Shown: positions 8,202-17,026 of the stretch, piece after piece
How the letters are laid out: each line of letters opens with the position of its first letter
How positions within the stretch are numbered: the stretch's first letter is position 1
From: Paraperlucidibaca sp.
GTDB lineage: Bacteria; Pseudomonadota; Gammaproteobacteria; Pseudomonadales; Moraxellaceae
Length of the DNA: 64,000 nt
Assembly: GCA_018066805.1 (NCBI GenBank)
Contig: JAGPVX010000036.1
Location: 1-64,000 of the forward strand
Reading direction: 5' to 3'
Position numbers and translations under genes: made by a program
The notes under the pieces: model-generated
Told to the model about the DNA's origin: nothing
Databases searched by the model: none
Seen by the model: only the letters and a program-made list of their open reading frames with translations

Positions 8202-8744
8202 ATGCGCCTGGTCATTTTATCGCTGCTTACTTTGGGCTATCCCTTACTTGTCTACTTGGGAGTGCACCACTTCGAGCCCAGAATTGTGGCTGCTTTGCTG
8301 GCGTTAATCGCTCTCGTTAGAGCCATAGCTACGCGCGAAAAAACATGGCTAGTTGTTAGTGTTTGCGCGCTCTTGCTGTCTGCTGCGGCCGCTATTGGCA
8401 ACCAGGAATTACCGCTAAAGCTCTATCCTGTGCTCGTCAATGCCGCCCTACTGATCATCTTTATGATCAGCCTGCGCTTCCCCCCGACAGCGATCGAACG
8501 CCTCGCTAGAATTCGCGAGCCCGACTTAGCGCCCTCGGGCATACGCTACACGCGACAAGTCACATGGGTTTGGTGTGGCTTTTTTCTCGTCAATGGCAGC
8601 ATCGCTCTCATTACTGCGCTTTGGGCCAGCACAGAAGTTTGGGCGCTTTATAATGGCCTAATTTCCTATCTGCTAATGGCTAGCTTATTTTCCATCGAGT
8701 GGCTGATTCGGCAAAAAGTAAAAGCGAAGGCTCTCGATGACTGA
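8202..8744 (+). CDS. apeG: Aryl polyene cluster integral membrane protein (ApeG-like)
   Basis: A 180-residue hydrophobic protein with about five membrane helices, for example LVILSLLTLGYPLLVYLG at the start and WCGFFLVNGSIALITALW near residue 125, with a conserved-looking RFPPTAIERLARI segment between. This is the COG4648-type membrane protein found between the ACPs and the ligase in aryl polyene clusters; its biochemical role is unknown. Its stop codon overlaps the ApeH-I start by 8 bases. Confidence 0.8.
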   Translation: MRLVILSLLTLGYPLLVYLGVHHFEPRIVAALLALIALVRAIATREKTWLVVSVCALLLSAAAAIGNQELPLKLYPVLVNAALLIIFMISLRFPPTAIERLARIREPDLAPSGIRYTRQVTWVWCGFFLVNGSIALITALWASTEVWALYNGLISYLLMASLFSIEWLIRQKVKAKALDD

Positions 8745-10428
8745 CGCCATGACACTGCAAACATTACTCAGCCACGGCCGCTCCGCTAGCAGCATTGTCG
8801 CTTGGCGTAAAAATACACCGCTAAATTTTGCCGAATTCAGTGCATTAGCTTCGCGCTGGCATGGTGCGTTTCTGGCTAATGAAGCAGTAAATATCGCGCT
8901 CTATTGCGACGATAGCTTCAACTTTTCAGCGGCACTTTTTGGCGCTTGGCATGCAGGAAAATGTATCTATCTGCCCGGCGATCGCCTACCTGCAACACTG
9001 ATGCGCTTAAGCGCTATAACCGATAGCTTTGCTGGCGACCTGCCTAATGGGCTAAGCGCTCTGCCAGAGCACTCGACTCATCACGCCAGCTGGCAACCGC
9101 TAGACGTGAGTCGTGAGCAATTAGTTATTTACACCTCGGGCTCCACCGGCGAGCCTTTGCCAATTCCTAAGCGACTGAGCCAGTTATTCACCGAAGTAAA
9201 TAGCCTCACGCAATGCTTCGACACGGGCCCAAATAGCGGGATTGTGCAAGCCACCGTCTCACATCAGCATATCTACGGCCTACTCTTTCACATTCTGTGG
9301 CCTCTAGCCTCTGCTCGCGCATTTGCCGCAACAGCCCTGCCATTCCCAGAAGATATTATTCAGGCGTTTCTGCACTCGCCTGGCATTTTGATCACTAGCC
9401 CCGCTCACCTTAAGCGCCTGCCTCCAAGCCTGCCTTGGGCCGAATGCCGGCACCAGCTTCACGCCATTTTCTCGTCGGGAGGACCTCTGCCCGAGAGCGC
9501 ACTCAATGACTGCGTGCAATGGCTAGGGCAAGCGCCTATTGAAGTGTTTGGCAGCTCCGAAACTGGCGGCATAGCTTGGCGCCAACGTAGTCATGCCGCT
9601 GCCAACTTCTGGTTGCCACTACCTGAAGTTGACTTGCGTGTTGCAGATGGCTTTTTGCACGTTAAGTCAGCGCACAATTACGATGCAGGCTGGTTCGATA
9701 CCAGCACGTGGGCCGAGCTGGACTATCAAGGCTTAGTGCTGCACGGGCGTAAAGATCGCATCGTGAAAATCGAAGAAAAGCGAATTTCATTAACCGCTAT
9801 GGAGCGCGTGCTAGCGGCCACAGACTTGCTTTCCGAGGCTCATATTGTTGTGCTAGATAAGCCGCCGCGCCTGACATTGGGCGTCGTCGCGTTACCATCC
9901 GCAGCAGGCTGGCTACTCCATGAAAGTGAAGGCAAGCTCGCCCTCAATACGGCGTTGCGTAATGTACTTGCAGAGCACGTCGAGGCCGTCGCTTTACCTC
10001 GAAGCTGGCGCTATGTACACAGCCTACCAATCGATAGCCGCGGCAAGCTGACGGAGGCCGCGCTCGTCAATTGCTTTGATGCTCGGCGCGTGCCTGCCCG
10101 TATCCAATCTCACAGCAGCCATCAAGCCATTATCCTGCTCGATATTCATGCCGACTCGCCTCATTTTGACGGGCACTTCCCCGAGCTGCCCGTACTGCCT
10201 GGAGTCACTCAAGTCGACTGGGCAATGCAATTGGGGCACGAGCTGTTCACACTACCGGCCGTTTTTTTGCGTCTCGATAACGTTAAATTTCAGCACGTTA
10301 TTCAGCCAAACTCTTTGATCACGCTCGAGCTTAATTACGATAGCGTGCGGGCAACCCTTGCGTTCAGATTCACTTCTCCGTTCGGCACCCATGCCAGCGG
10401 ACGAGCCGTCTTTGGGCATGCGTCTTGA
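8737..10428 (+). CDS. apeHI: Acyl-ACP ligase fused to hot-dog dehydratase (ApeH-ApeI fusion)
   Basis: A 563-residue two-domain protein. Residues ~1-440 form an AMP-binding ligase: ATP loop VIYTSGSTGEP near 130, SSGGPLPES near 246, EVFGSSETGG near 270 and the GRKDRIVKIEEKRIS hinge near 335. It would activate an aryl acid such as 4-coumarate and load it on an ACP. Residues ~465-563 form a hot-dog dehydratase domain (PHFDGHFPELPVLPGVTQ), matching ApeI-type 3-hydroxyacyl dehydratases. In E. coli these are separate genes apeH and apeI. There is no internal stop or overlap, so this is a true fusion. Confidence 0.88.
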   Translation: MTDAMTLQTLLSHGRSASSIVAWRKNTPLNFAEFSALASRWHGAFLANEAVNIALYCDDSFNFSAALFGAWHAGKCIYLPGDRLPATLMRLSAITDSFAGDLPNGLSALPEHSTHHASWQPLDVSREQLVIYTSGSTGEPLPIPKRLSQLFTEVNSLTQCFDTGPNSGIVQATVSHQHIYGLLFHILWPLASARAFAATALPFPEDIIQAFLHSPGILITSPAHLKRLPPSLPWAECRHQLHAIFSSGGPLPESALNDCVQWLGQAPIEVFGSSETGGIAWRQRSHAAANFWLPLPEVDLRVADGFLHVKSAHNYDAGWFDTSTWAELDYQGLVLHGRKDRIVKIEEKRISLTAMERVLAATDLLSEAHIVVLDKPPRLTLGVVALPSAAGWLLHESEGKLALNTALRNVLAEHVEAVALPRSWRYVHSLPIDSRGKLTEAALVNCFDARRVPARIQSHSSHQAIILLDIHADSPHFDGHFPELPVLPGVTQVDWAMQLGHELFTLPAVFLRLDNVKFQHVIQPNSLITLELNYDSVRATLAFRFTSPFGTHASGRAVFGHAS

Positions 10429-11174
10429 ACTGTTGCGCCATCATTCCCGTCTATAACCATGGCGGCACGGTTGGCCATGTGCTGAGCGTCATTCGCCATC
10501 AGCAGCTGCACTGCATTTTAGTCGACGACGGCAGCGAGCCGCATTGCGCGGCCACGCTGCAAGCGCTCGCAGCTCACAACAGCGACGTAACGTTAGTGCG
10601 GCTCACTGCAAACCAAGGCAAGGGCGGCGCTGTCATGGCCGGCATGCGCAAGGCTTATGCCATGGGGTTTAGCCATGCACTGCAAATTGACGCTGATGGC
10701 CAGCATGCCAGCGAGGATATTCCGGCTTTGCTTGAGCTAGCGCGCACTCATCCCAGCAGGCTGATTTCTGGGCAACCCTTGTATGACGACAGCATTCCCA
10801 AGGGCCGCCTTTATGGTCGTTATGCCACCCATGTTTGGGTTTGGATTAATACACTATCGCTCGATATTCGCGACTCAATGTGCGGCTTCCGCGTGTACCC
10901 ACTAGCACCTGTTATAGCTCTGCTCGACAGCGTGCAAATGGGGCGGCGCATGGATTTTGATATTGAAATCATGGTTCGCCTGCATTGGCGCGGCGTTGGC
11001 ATTACTCAGCTACCCACAAAAGTGCACTACCCCAGTGATGGCATTTCGCATTTCCAAGGGTTGCGCGACAACCTACTGATATCTCGAATGCATGCGCGCT
11101 TGTTTTTCACCATGCTGACACGCTTACCGCTGCTGCTCTGGCGAAAATTAGCCAGAGCGAGCTTGTTAAAATGA
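10425..11174 (+). CDS. Family 2 glycosyltransferase (N-terminal half of ApeJ)
   Basis: A 249-residue glycosyltransferase of the dolichyl-phosphate-mannose-synthase/GT2 type. Motifs are IIPVYNHGGTVGHVL at the N-terminus, CILVDDGS, and the metal-binding QIDADGQH near residue 86-93; DSMCGFRVYP follows. It would add a sugar to the aryl polyene anchor. In E. coli the equivalent domain is fused to an acyltransferase (ApeJ); here the two are separate genes joined by an ATGA stop/start overlap at 11171-11174. Confidence 0.88.
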   Translation: MNCCAIIPVYNHGGTVGHVLSVIRHQQLHCILVDDGSEPHCAATLQALAAHNSDVTLVRLTANQGKGGAVMAGMRKAYAMGFSHALQIDADGQHASEDIPALLELARTHPSRLISGQPLYDDSIPKGRLYGRYATHVWVWINTLSLDIRDSMCGFRVYPLAPVIALLDSVQMGRRMDFDIEIMVRLHWRGVGITQLPTKVHYPSDGISHFQGLRDNLLISRMHARLFFTMLTRLPLLLWRKLARASLLK

Positions 11175-12112
11175 GCCAAAAACAGCACTGGGCGCAGATC
11201 GGGGAAACCACCTTTATCTTTGGTATTTGGCTGCTTTACTGGGTGCATAAGCTTCTAGGGCGCTGGCCATTTCTTATCTGCTTATACCCCGTGGTGTTTA
11301 GCCATTGGCTCCTACGTCCTGCCCTGCGAGCAGCATCATTGCAATACTTGCGACGCGTACAGGCTGCAACTGGGGCGATTGGTCACGAGCCAGGCTGGCG
11401 CGATAGCCTGCGTCATATCGCCCGATTCGCAGAGACGGTGCTTGATAAGCTACTGGCAGTCTCAGGGCGCTACCCGTTTCATCAAGTCAATACCGAAGGG
11501 CGCGAGGCGTTCTATGCCAATGCAGAGACTGGGCGTGGCGGGGTTATTGTTACTGCCCATATTGGCTGTTTAGAGCTCTGCCGTGCGATGGCCGAGCAAC
11601 GCGCAGCGGTCAAGCTCAATATTTTAGTGCACACACGTCACGCTGAAGCATTCAACCGCCTACTAAAACGCCTTAACCCAAACAACGACCTACAGCTGAT
11701 CGAAGTCACCGATATGAGCCCAGCGACTGCGCTACTCCTCAGCGATAAAGTGGCCAACGGCGAGTTTGTCGTAATAGCCGGCGACCGTGTGCCGGTGACC
11801 GCCAGCAAAACCGTCAGCATAAATTTTCTGGGGCATGACGCATTGCTCCCCATCGGCCCTTATGTACTCGCCAGCCTACTCAAATGCCCACTGCACTTGC
11901 TCGGCTGTATCCATGAAAAAGATGGTTACACCGTGCACTTTCAGCGACTAGCTGAGCATGTCGAGCTGCCGCGCAATAATCGTCAGCAAGCTCTAACTGC
12001 ACACGCACAAACCTACGCCAATGCACTGACTGAGCTGCTCAAACGCTCACCATACGACTGGTTTAATTTCTTCCCCTTTTGGGACCAAAATGATGACGAC
12101 ACGCGACACTAA
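11171..12112 (+). CDS. LpxL/HtrB-type lysophospholipid acyltransferase (C-terminal half of ApeJ)
   Basis: A 313-residue LPLAT-family acyltransferase with one N-terminal membrane helix (TFIFGIWLLYWVHKLLG) and the catalytic HxxxxE motif VTAHIGCLELC near residue 130. A second block, GEFVVIAGDRVPV, fits the family. It probably acylates the glycosylated anchor that holds the aryl polyene in the outer membrane. It starts inside the glycosyltransferase stop (ATGA) and ends 23 bases inside the ammonia-lyase gene. Confidence 0.87.
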   Translation: MSQKQHWAQIGETTFIFGIWLLYWVHKLLGRWPFLICLYPVVFSHWLLRPALRAASLQYLRRVQAATGAIGHEPGWRDSLRHIARFAETVLDKLLAVSGRYPFHQVNTEGREAFYANAETGRGGVIVTAHIGCLELCRAMAEQRAAVKLNILVHTRHAEAFNRLLKRLNPNNDLQLIEVTDMSPATALLLSDKVANGEFVVIAGDRVPVTASKTVSINFLGHDALLPIGPYVLASLLKCPLHLLGCIHEKDGYTVHFQRLAEHVELPRNNRQQALTAHAQTYANALTELLKRSPYDWFNFFPFWDQNDDDTRH

Positions 12113-13640
12113 TTCCGTTTGCTTCGACGGCCAACGACTGAGCATTGAAGACATCACCGCGCTAGCGGCGCAAACACGAGCAGCCACTCTCAGCACCGAT
12201 GCTAATTTCCGTGCCCGCATTAGCCGTGGAGCAGACTTTCTCGATCGCCTGTTAGCCGAAGACGGCGTCATCTATGGCGTAACGACGGGCTATGGCGACT
12301 CCTGCACAGTGGTCATTCCGCCCGAATTAATTGCTGAACTACCTCACCGCCTTTATACCTACCACGGCTGCGGTGCCGGTCGATTTTTAACACCTGAAGA
12401 GACGCGTGCGGTTTTAGCTACTCGCCTGTGCTCGCTAAGCCAAGGCTATTCTGGCGTGAGCGTGGGACTGTTGGTGCAAATTGAGCAGCTCATTCGCCAT
12501 GATGTACTCCCTCTGATTCCGGCTGAAGGCTCGGTTGGTGCCAGCGGAGACTTAACGCCACTTTCGTATGTTGCCGCCGTACTCTGCGGCGAGCGCGATG
12601 TCTGGTATCGCGGCGAACGTCGACCTGCAGCTGCGGTGCTAGCAGAGCTAGGTATTCAGCCGCTACGCTTAAGGCCAAAGGAAGGTTTGGCCATCATGAA
12701 TGGCACCGCTGTGATGACCGCACTGGCATGCCTAGCTTGGCAACGCGCTGATTACGTTTGCCGCCTAGCCACTCGATTAACGGCATTAAATGTCTTCGCC
12801 AGTGCCGGCAATGCTCATCACTTTGACGCCGATCTATTTGCCGTCAAACCTCATGCTGGCATGCAGAATATTGCCGCACGCCTGCGCGCTGACCTCGCCA
12901 GCGACCGACCTGCGCGCAATGAGCAACGCCTACAAGATCGCTATTCACTACGCTGCGCGCCGCACGTCATCGGCGTCCTAGAAGATACCTTGCCCTTCTT
13001 TCGCACACTGATTGAAAACGAGCTCAACAGTGCCAACGACAACCCAATCATTGATGCTGAAGAGGAGCGCGTGCTACACGGCGGACACTTCTATGGTGGC
13101 CATATCGCTTTTGCCATGGACTCGATGAAAAATGTCGTTGCCAACATCGCTGACCTGCTTGATCGCCAGCTCGCGCTCTTAGTAGACACCCGCTTTAACC
13201 ATGGCTTGCCGGCCAATCTTTCCGGCGCCACAGGAAGCCGTGCCGCCATTAATCATGGCCTCAAGGCATTGCAAATTAGCGTATCGGCATGGACCGCTGA
13301 AGCCCTCAAACTCACCATGCCAGCTTCGGTTTTTTCACGCTCCACCGAGTGCCACAACCAAGACAAAGTCAGCATGGGCACCATCTCAGCGCGTGACTGC
13401 TTACGAGCACTTGAGCTAGTCGAGCAAGTAGTTGCTGCCATGCTGATTTCCGCGCGTCAGGCCTTTGCACTACGCCTGCGCCAAGAGCCCAACCTCGCCG
13501 TACCTGATGTTCTCGCTGAGATGCACGCACGCTTGGCCGAAGACATTGAATTGGTCGTTGAAGATCGCGCACTTGATGCTGATTTGCAGCGTCTTATTCA
13601 TCTCATTCAGCAGCGCCATTGGAGCCTATATGAAGCCTGA
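12090..13640 (+). CDS. Aromatic amino acid ammonia-lyase, MIO type (tyrosine lyase likely)
   Basis: A 516-residue HAL/PAL/TAL-family enzyme. The Ala-Ser-Gly triad that forms the MIO cofactor is residues 151-153 (GSVGASGDLTPLSY). The catalytic tyrosine is in IYGVTTGYG (Y62). The substrate-selectivity doublet aligns to Tyr91-His92 (RLYTYHGCGAG), and STECHNQDKVSMGT is near 430. Within an aryl polyene cluster the expected product is 4-coumarate (or cinnamate) as starter for ApeH, rather than urocanate. The common automatic name, histidine ammonia-lyase, is probably wrong. It overlaps both neighbours (23 and 11 bases), so it is an integral operon member. Confidence 0.88.
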   Translation: MMTTRDTNSVCFDGQRLSIEDITALAAQTRAATLSTDANFRARISRGADFLDRLLAEDGVIYGVTTGYGDSCTVVIPPELIAELPHRLYTYHGCGAGRFLTPEETRAVLATRLCSLSQGYSGVSVGLLVQIEQLIRHDVLPLIPAEGSVGASGDLTPLSYVAAVLCGERDVWYRGERRPAAAVLAELGIQPLRLRPKEGLAIMNGTAVMTALACLAWQRADYVCRLATRLTALNVFASAGNAHHFDADLFAVKPHAGMQNIAARLRADLASDRPARNEQRLQDRYSLRCAPHVIGVLEDTLPFFRTLIENELNSANDNPIIDAEEERVLHGGHFYGGHIAFAMDSMKNVVANIADLLDRQLALLVDTRFNHGLPANLSGATGSRAAINHGLKALQISVSAWTAEALKLTMPASVFSRSTECHNQDKVSMGTISARDCLRALELVEQVVAAMLISARQAFALRLRQEPNLAVPDVLAEMHARLAEDIELVVEDRALDADLQRLIHLIQQRHWSLYEA

Positions 13641-14046
13641 CTTAAGCCACCGCATCGAGTTACAGCCTGCATTTCATGACCTAGATCCAATGGATATTGT
13701 TTGGCATGGCAACTACGCCAAATACCTTGAGATTGCTCGTTGCGCTTTACTTGCTCGCTTCAATTACGACTATCCGCAGATGCGCGACTCGGGCTATGCC
13801 TGGCCAATTGTCGACATGCGTCTGAAATATATTCGCCCGGTGAGCTATGACCAGCGCATCAGCATTCGCGCTGAAATTACCGAGTGGGAAAATCGCTTGC
13901 GCATCGATTATGAAATTAATGATGTGCTAACTGGCGTACGCCTGAATAAAGCCCACACCATTCAAGTTGCCGTCAATATGCAAACACGCGAGATGGATTA
14001 CATCTGCCCTGCCGTGCTCTGGGAGCGATTGGGTGTGACACCATGA
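13630..14046 (+). CDS. apeK: 4HBT-type acyl thioesterase (ApeK-like)
   Basis: A 138-residue hot-dog thioesterase from the ATG at 13630, which overlaps the lyase by 11 bases. The 4-hydroxybenzoyl-CoA thioesterase motif FHDLDPMDIVWHGNYAKYLE, with its catalytic aspartate, is at residues 15-34. It would release the polyene acyl chain from the ACP or edit misloaded ACP. Size and position before the LolA-like gene match ApeK. The start is well fixed by homology and overlap. Confidence 0.88.
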   Translation: MKPDLSHRIELQPAFHDLDPMDIVWHGNYAKYLEIARCALLARFNYDYPQMRDSGYAWPIVDMRLKYIRPVSYDQRISIRAEITEWENRLRIDYEINDVLTGVRLNKAHTIQVAVNMQTREMDYICPAVLWERLGVTP

Positions 14047-14666
14047 GCGCCTCACTTGCCTTGCGCTTGTTGCTAGCGTCTAGCTTGCTGATTAGCAGCC
14101 TGCCAGCAATGGCTGCTGACATCGCTAATGCCGTCCGTGAGCGCTTAGACAGCCCAGCTTTATTGCGCGGCCAATTTGCTCAAAGTAAATCCATTACTGG
14201 CTTCAAGAAACCGCTGCTGTCAAATGGCGACTTCTTATTTTGGCGCGACCATGGCGTCATTTGGCACACGAAAAAACCCTTCGACTCCATGCTAACGCTA
14301 ACGCCTCGAGTGCTCGCCTCTAGCCAAAATGGCAACACGACCATGCGCATGGACACTCGCAATGAGCCAACGTTAGCCACCATGAATGAAACATTACTGG
14401 CACTTCTGGCCGGCGATATCGATAACCTCAAACAGCGCTTTCACCTTGATGGCGAGCTCAGCGGCGCGCATAAATGGACGCTGCGCCTGATACCAAAAGA
14501 CAAAGGTATGGCAACAGTCATTAGCCAGATCGAACTCAGTGGCGACCGCAATGTTCAGCGCGTTGTATTGCAAGAAAACAATAACGACACCAGTACGATT
14601 CTCTTTAGCCAACTGAGTGCATCACCCGCCGCCAGTGCTGATGAGGCCAAATTACTCCGTGACTAA
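14043..14666 (+). CDS. apeL: LolA-like outer-membrane lipoprotein carrier (ApeL-like)
   Basis: A 207-residue exported protein with a signal peptide (cleavage near AMAAD) and LolA-type sequence: LLRGQFAQSKSITGFKKPL, then VIWHTKKPFDSMLTLTP. LolA ferries lipidated cargo through the periplasm; a dedicated copy here fits transport of the lipid-linked pigment. It overlaps the thioesterase by 4 bases (ATGA) and the exporter gene at its 3' end. Confidence 0.85.
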   Translation: MSASLALRLLLASSLLISSLPAMAADIANAVRERLDSPALLRGQFAQSKSITGFKKPLLSNGDFLFWRDHGVIWHTKKPFDSMLTLTPRVLASSQNGNTTMRMDTRNEPTLATMNETLLALLAGDIDNLKQRFHLDGELSGAHKWTLRLIPKDKGMATVISQIELSGDRNVQRVVLQENNNDTSTILFSQLSASPAASADEAKLLRD

Positions 14667-16986
14667 GCCACAAGCATTACAACGATGGCTGCCACCACTA
14701 CTCTGGGCGCTGGTGGTGCTGATGCTGGCTGCTCATCAATATCAGTTTTGGCAAGCCGACCGCTTAGACACCAACATCATGGCGTTACTGCCAGAGGATG
14801 AGCAGCAACCGGTTATTCGCGCCAGCATGCAGCGCTTAACTGAGCTGTCTAGCCAGCAAATCGTGGTCATGGTTGGTGCGCCAAGTTGGGATGATGCTCG
14901 CAAAGCTGCAGAGCTAGCTCAGGCTGACCTAGTGCAGGTGCCGAAGCTTCTGCCTACCGCTATTTCCGCAGATACGTTGCAAGAGGCCGTGACATTTTAT
15001 CTGCCATGGCGCGACCGCTTACTCACGCCCAAACAAGCAACATGGTTAGAGCAATCTAGCTCGGATCAATTCGGTATGACTGCTTTAATGCAGCTATACC
15101 AGCCAGGCAGCATGCCGCGCCTGACATCTTGGCAAAATGACCCTCTAGGGCTGTGGGCAAGCTGGTGGGGGGCACGTGCTGGAGAGCTGCGCGTTCGCCC
15201 GCGTGACGGCCTACTGTGGGTCAGTGGCGAAGGCCTCGAGTGGGTTGTGCTGAGCTACACGCGAAGCGGATCGCCTTTTGCTGTTAATGGTGACAGCCCC
15301 CTAGGTAAAGCGATCGATATAGCTCGTAGTCGTGCAGCCCAAGCAGTGCCGGCGAGTGAGCTGATTGCTACGGGCATACCTCTGCATGCTGAGGCGGCTG
15401 CGGCACAGGCAAATAGCGAGATCACCACCATCGGCGTCGGCTCCTTGCTCGCCATACTATTATTGGTCTGGATGACGTTCCGCTCATTCCGCCCAATTGT
15501 CTTAGTCGCGCTATCTATCGTCATTGGTTGCACCGCCGCACTAAGCGTGACGGCACTGCTTTTTGATAAAGTGCATCTACTGACCTTGGTATTTGGTGCA
15601 AGTCTCGTTGGCGTATCTGTTGACTATGGCTTCCATTATTTCGCAGCACGCCAAGGCCATCCTGCAAGCTTAAGCCACAGCACCTTACGACACCTTATGC
15701 CAGGCCTAATGCTGGCTTTACTGACTAGCACACTGGCTTACTTGGCACTTGGACTGGCGCCCTTCCCTGGCCTACGGCAGATGGCCATTTTTTCTGTGAT
15801 CGGGCTAAGCGCAGCCTTTTTTACTGTCGCTTGCTGGTTGCCTTGGCTAGACCGCGGAGAGTTGCCGCAAACTGCATTTGCGAAGCGTATCGCTGGAAGT
15901 TTGCAATATTGGCCAGTCTGGCGCGCCAATCGTCTCGGGCTAATCCTCTTTGCTCTTCTAGCAGTACCTGTGGTTGCTGGACTCTTACAAACCAGTGAGC
16001 AGGATGATTTGCGCCAGCTGCAATCATCACCGCCCGAGCTAATCGCTGCTCAAATAAAAGCCGGCCATTTATTAGGCCTGCCTAGCCCCGCACAGTTCTT
16101 TTTAATCGAAGGAGATGATGCCGAAAACGTACTCACCCAAGAGGAAGCTCTAAAGCCTCGCTTAGATGCCCTCATTGCAGCCGACCAACTCGGTGGCTAC
16201 CGGGCTGTTTCCGACTGGTTGCCATCACAGAAGCGGCAACATCAATTGGCAGCGCTAATGTCTAGTGCCGAGCACGCGGCTATGGCAAAAGTCGCGAACC
16301 AAACTGGCGAAACCCTAACGCCACCTCAACACGCCAAAGAGCCACTGACACCAGCGCTTTGGTTAACAAGCCCAGCGGCCGCCAGCATTAATGGCCAATG
16401 GCTAGGCGAGATGAATGGGCAGCACTACAGCATCCTATTACTGCAAGGGCTCACTCCCGCGCAGCTGCCATTAATAGCGAAATCTGCCGATGGCCTTAAT
16501 GGCATACATTGGGTCGACGTCACGTCCACGTATTCAAAGCTACTTGCGCGTTATCGCGTCAGCATGACATGGCTTCTGCTTGGTGGTTATTTAGCTGTGC
16601 TTGCGGTGCTTTCACTGCGCTTTAGGCAGCAAGCTTGGCGCGCATGGCTACCGACATTGCTAGGCAGTTTAGTCACCGTGGCCCTGCTCGGTTGGCTAGG
16701 CATACCACTTCAACTATTCCATATTTTAGCGTTCGTTCTTTTGCTTGGAATGGGTGTGGACTATGGCATTTTTCTGCTCGAGCACCCGGGTGATAACTCA
16801 GCATGGTTAGCGATTACACTTGCCAGCACTAGCACCTTGCTCGGCTTCGGTTTATTGGCACTTTCAAGTACACCGGCGCTAAGCGCCTTCGGTTTAACCA
16901 TGCTACTCGGCGGACTAATAATTTGGGGCATTACGCCTCTTTTGCGATTACGCAACGAGCCAATTAAACCGACTTCGTCTATATGA
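14641..16986 (+). CDS. apeM: MMPL/RND-family exporter (ApeM-like)
   Basis: About 781 residues with two repeats of membrane helices and large periplasmic loops, the MMPL pattern. Repeat one contains VLVALSIVIGCTAALSVTAL and GVSVDYGFHYFAARQGHP; repeat two contains FVLLLGMGVDYGIFLLEHPG. The paired VDYG segments mark the proton-relay helices. It probably moves the lipid-linked polyene out of the inner membrane to the LolA-like carrier. The start is uncertain: ATG 14641 is the first ATG, with GTG 14617 and GTG 14659 as alternatives; all overlap apeL. Confidence 0.85.
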   Translation: MRPNYSVTKPQALQRWLPPLLWALVVLMLAAHQYQFWQADRLDTNIMALLPEDEQQPVIRASMQRLTELSSQQIVVMVGAPSWDDARKAAELAQADLVQVPKLLPTAISADTLQEAVTFYLPWRDRLLTPKQATWLEQSSSDQFGMTALMQLYQPGSMPRLTSWQNDPLGLWASWWGARAGELRVRPRDGLLWVSGEGLEWVVLSYTRSGSPFAVNGDSPLGKAIDIARSRAAQAVPASELIATGIPLHAEAAAAQANSEITTIGVGSLLAILLLVWMTFRSFRPIVLVALSIVIGCTAALSVTALLFDKVHLLTLVFGASLVGVSVDYGFHYFAARQGHPASLSHSTLRHLMPGLMLALLTSTLAYLALGLAPFPGLRQMAIFSVIGLSAAFFTVACWLPWLDRGELPQTAFAKRIAGSLQYWPVWRANRLGLILFALLAVPVVAGLLQTSEQDDLRQLQSSPPELIAAQIKAGHLLGLPSPAQFFLIEGDDAENVLTQEEALKPRLDALIAADQLGGYRAVSDWLPSQKRQHQLAALMSSAEHAAMAKVANQTGETLTPPQHAKEPLTPALWLTSPAAASINGQWLGEMNGQHYSILLLQGLTPAQLPLIAKSADGLNGIHWVDVTSTYSKLLARYRVSMTWLLLGGYLAVLAVLSLRFRQQAWRAWLPTLLGSLVTVALLGWLGIPLQLFHILAFVLLLGMGVDYGIFLLEHPGDNSAWLAITLASTSTLLGFGLLALSSTPALSAFGLTMLLGGLIIWGITPLLRLRNEPIKPTSSI

Positions 16987-17026
16987 TTTAGCGGCTTTGA
17001 AGCTTTAACAAACATCACATAGGGAA

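Noticed and set aside
10425..12112. Frameshifted ApeJ pseudogene
   Set aside because: Both parts hold complete motifs and are joined by a normal ATGA stop/start overlap, so they are two working genes.
12090..13640. Histidine utilisation (hutH) role for the ammonia-lyase
   Set aside because: There are no hutU, hutI or hutG genes near, and the gene is embedded by overlaps in a polyene cluster.
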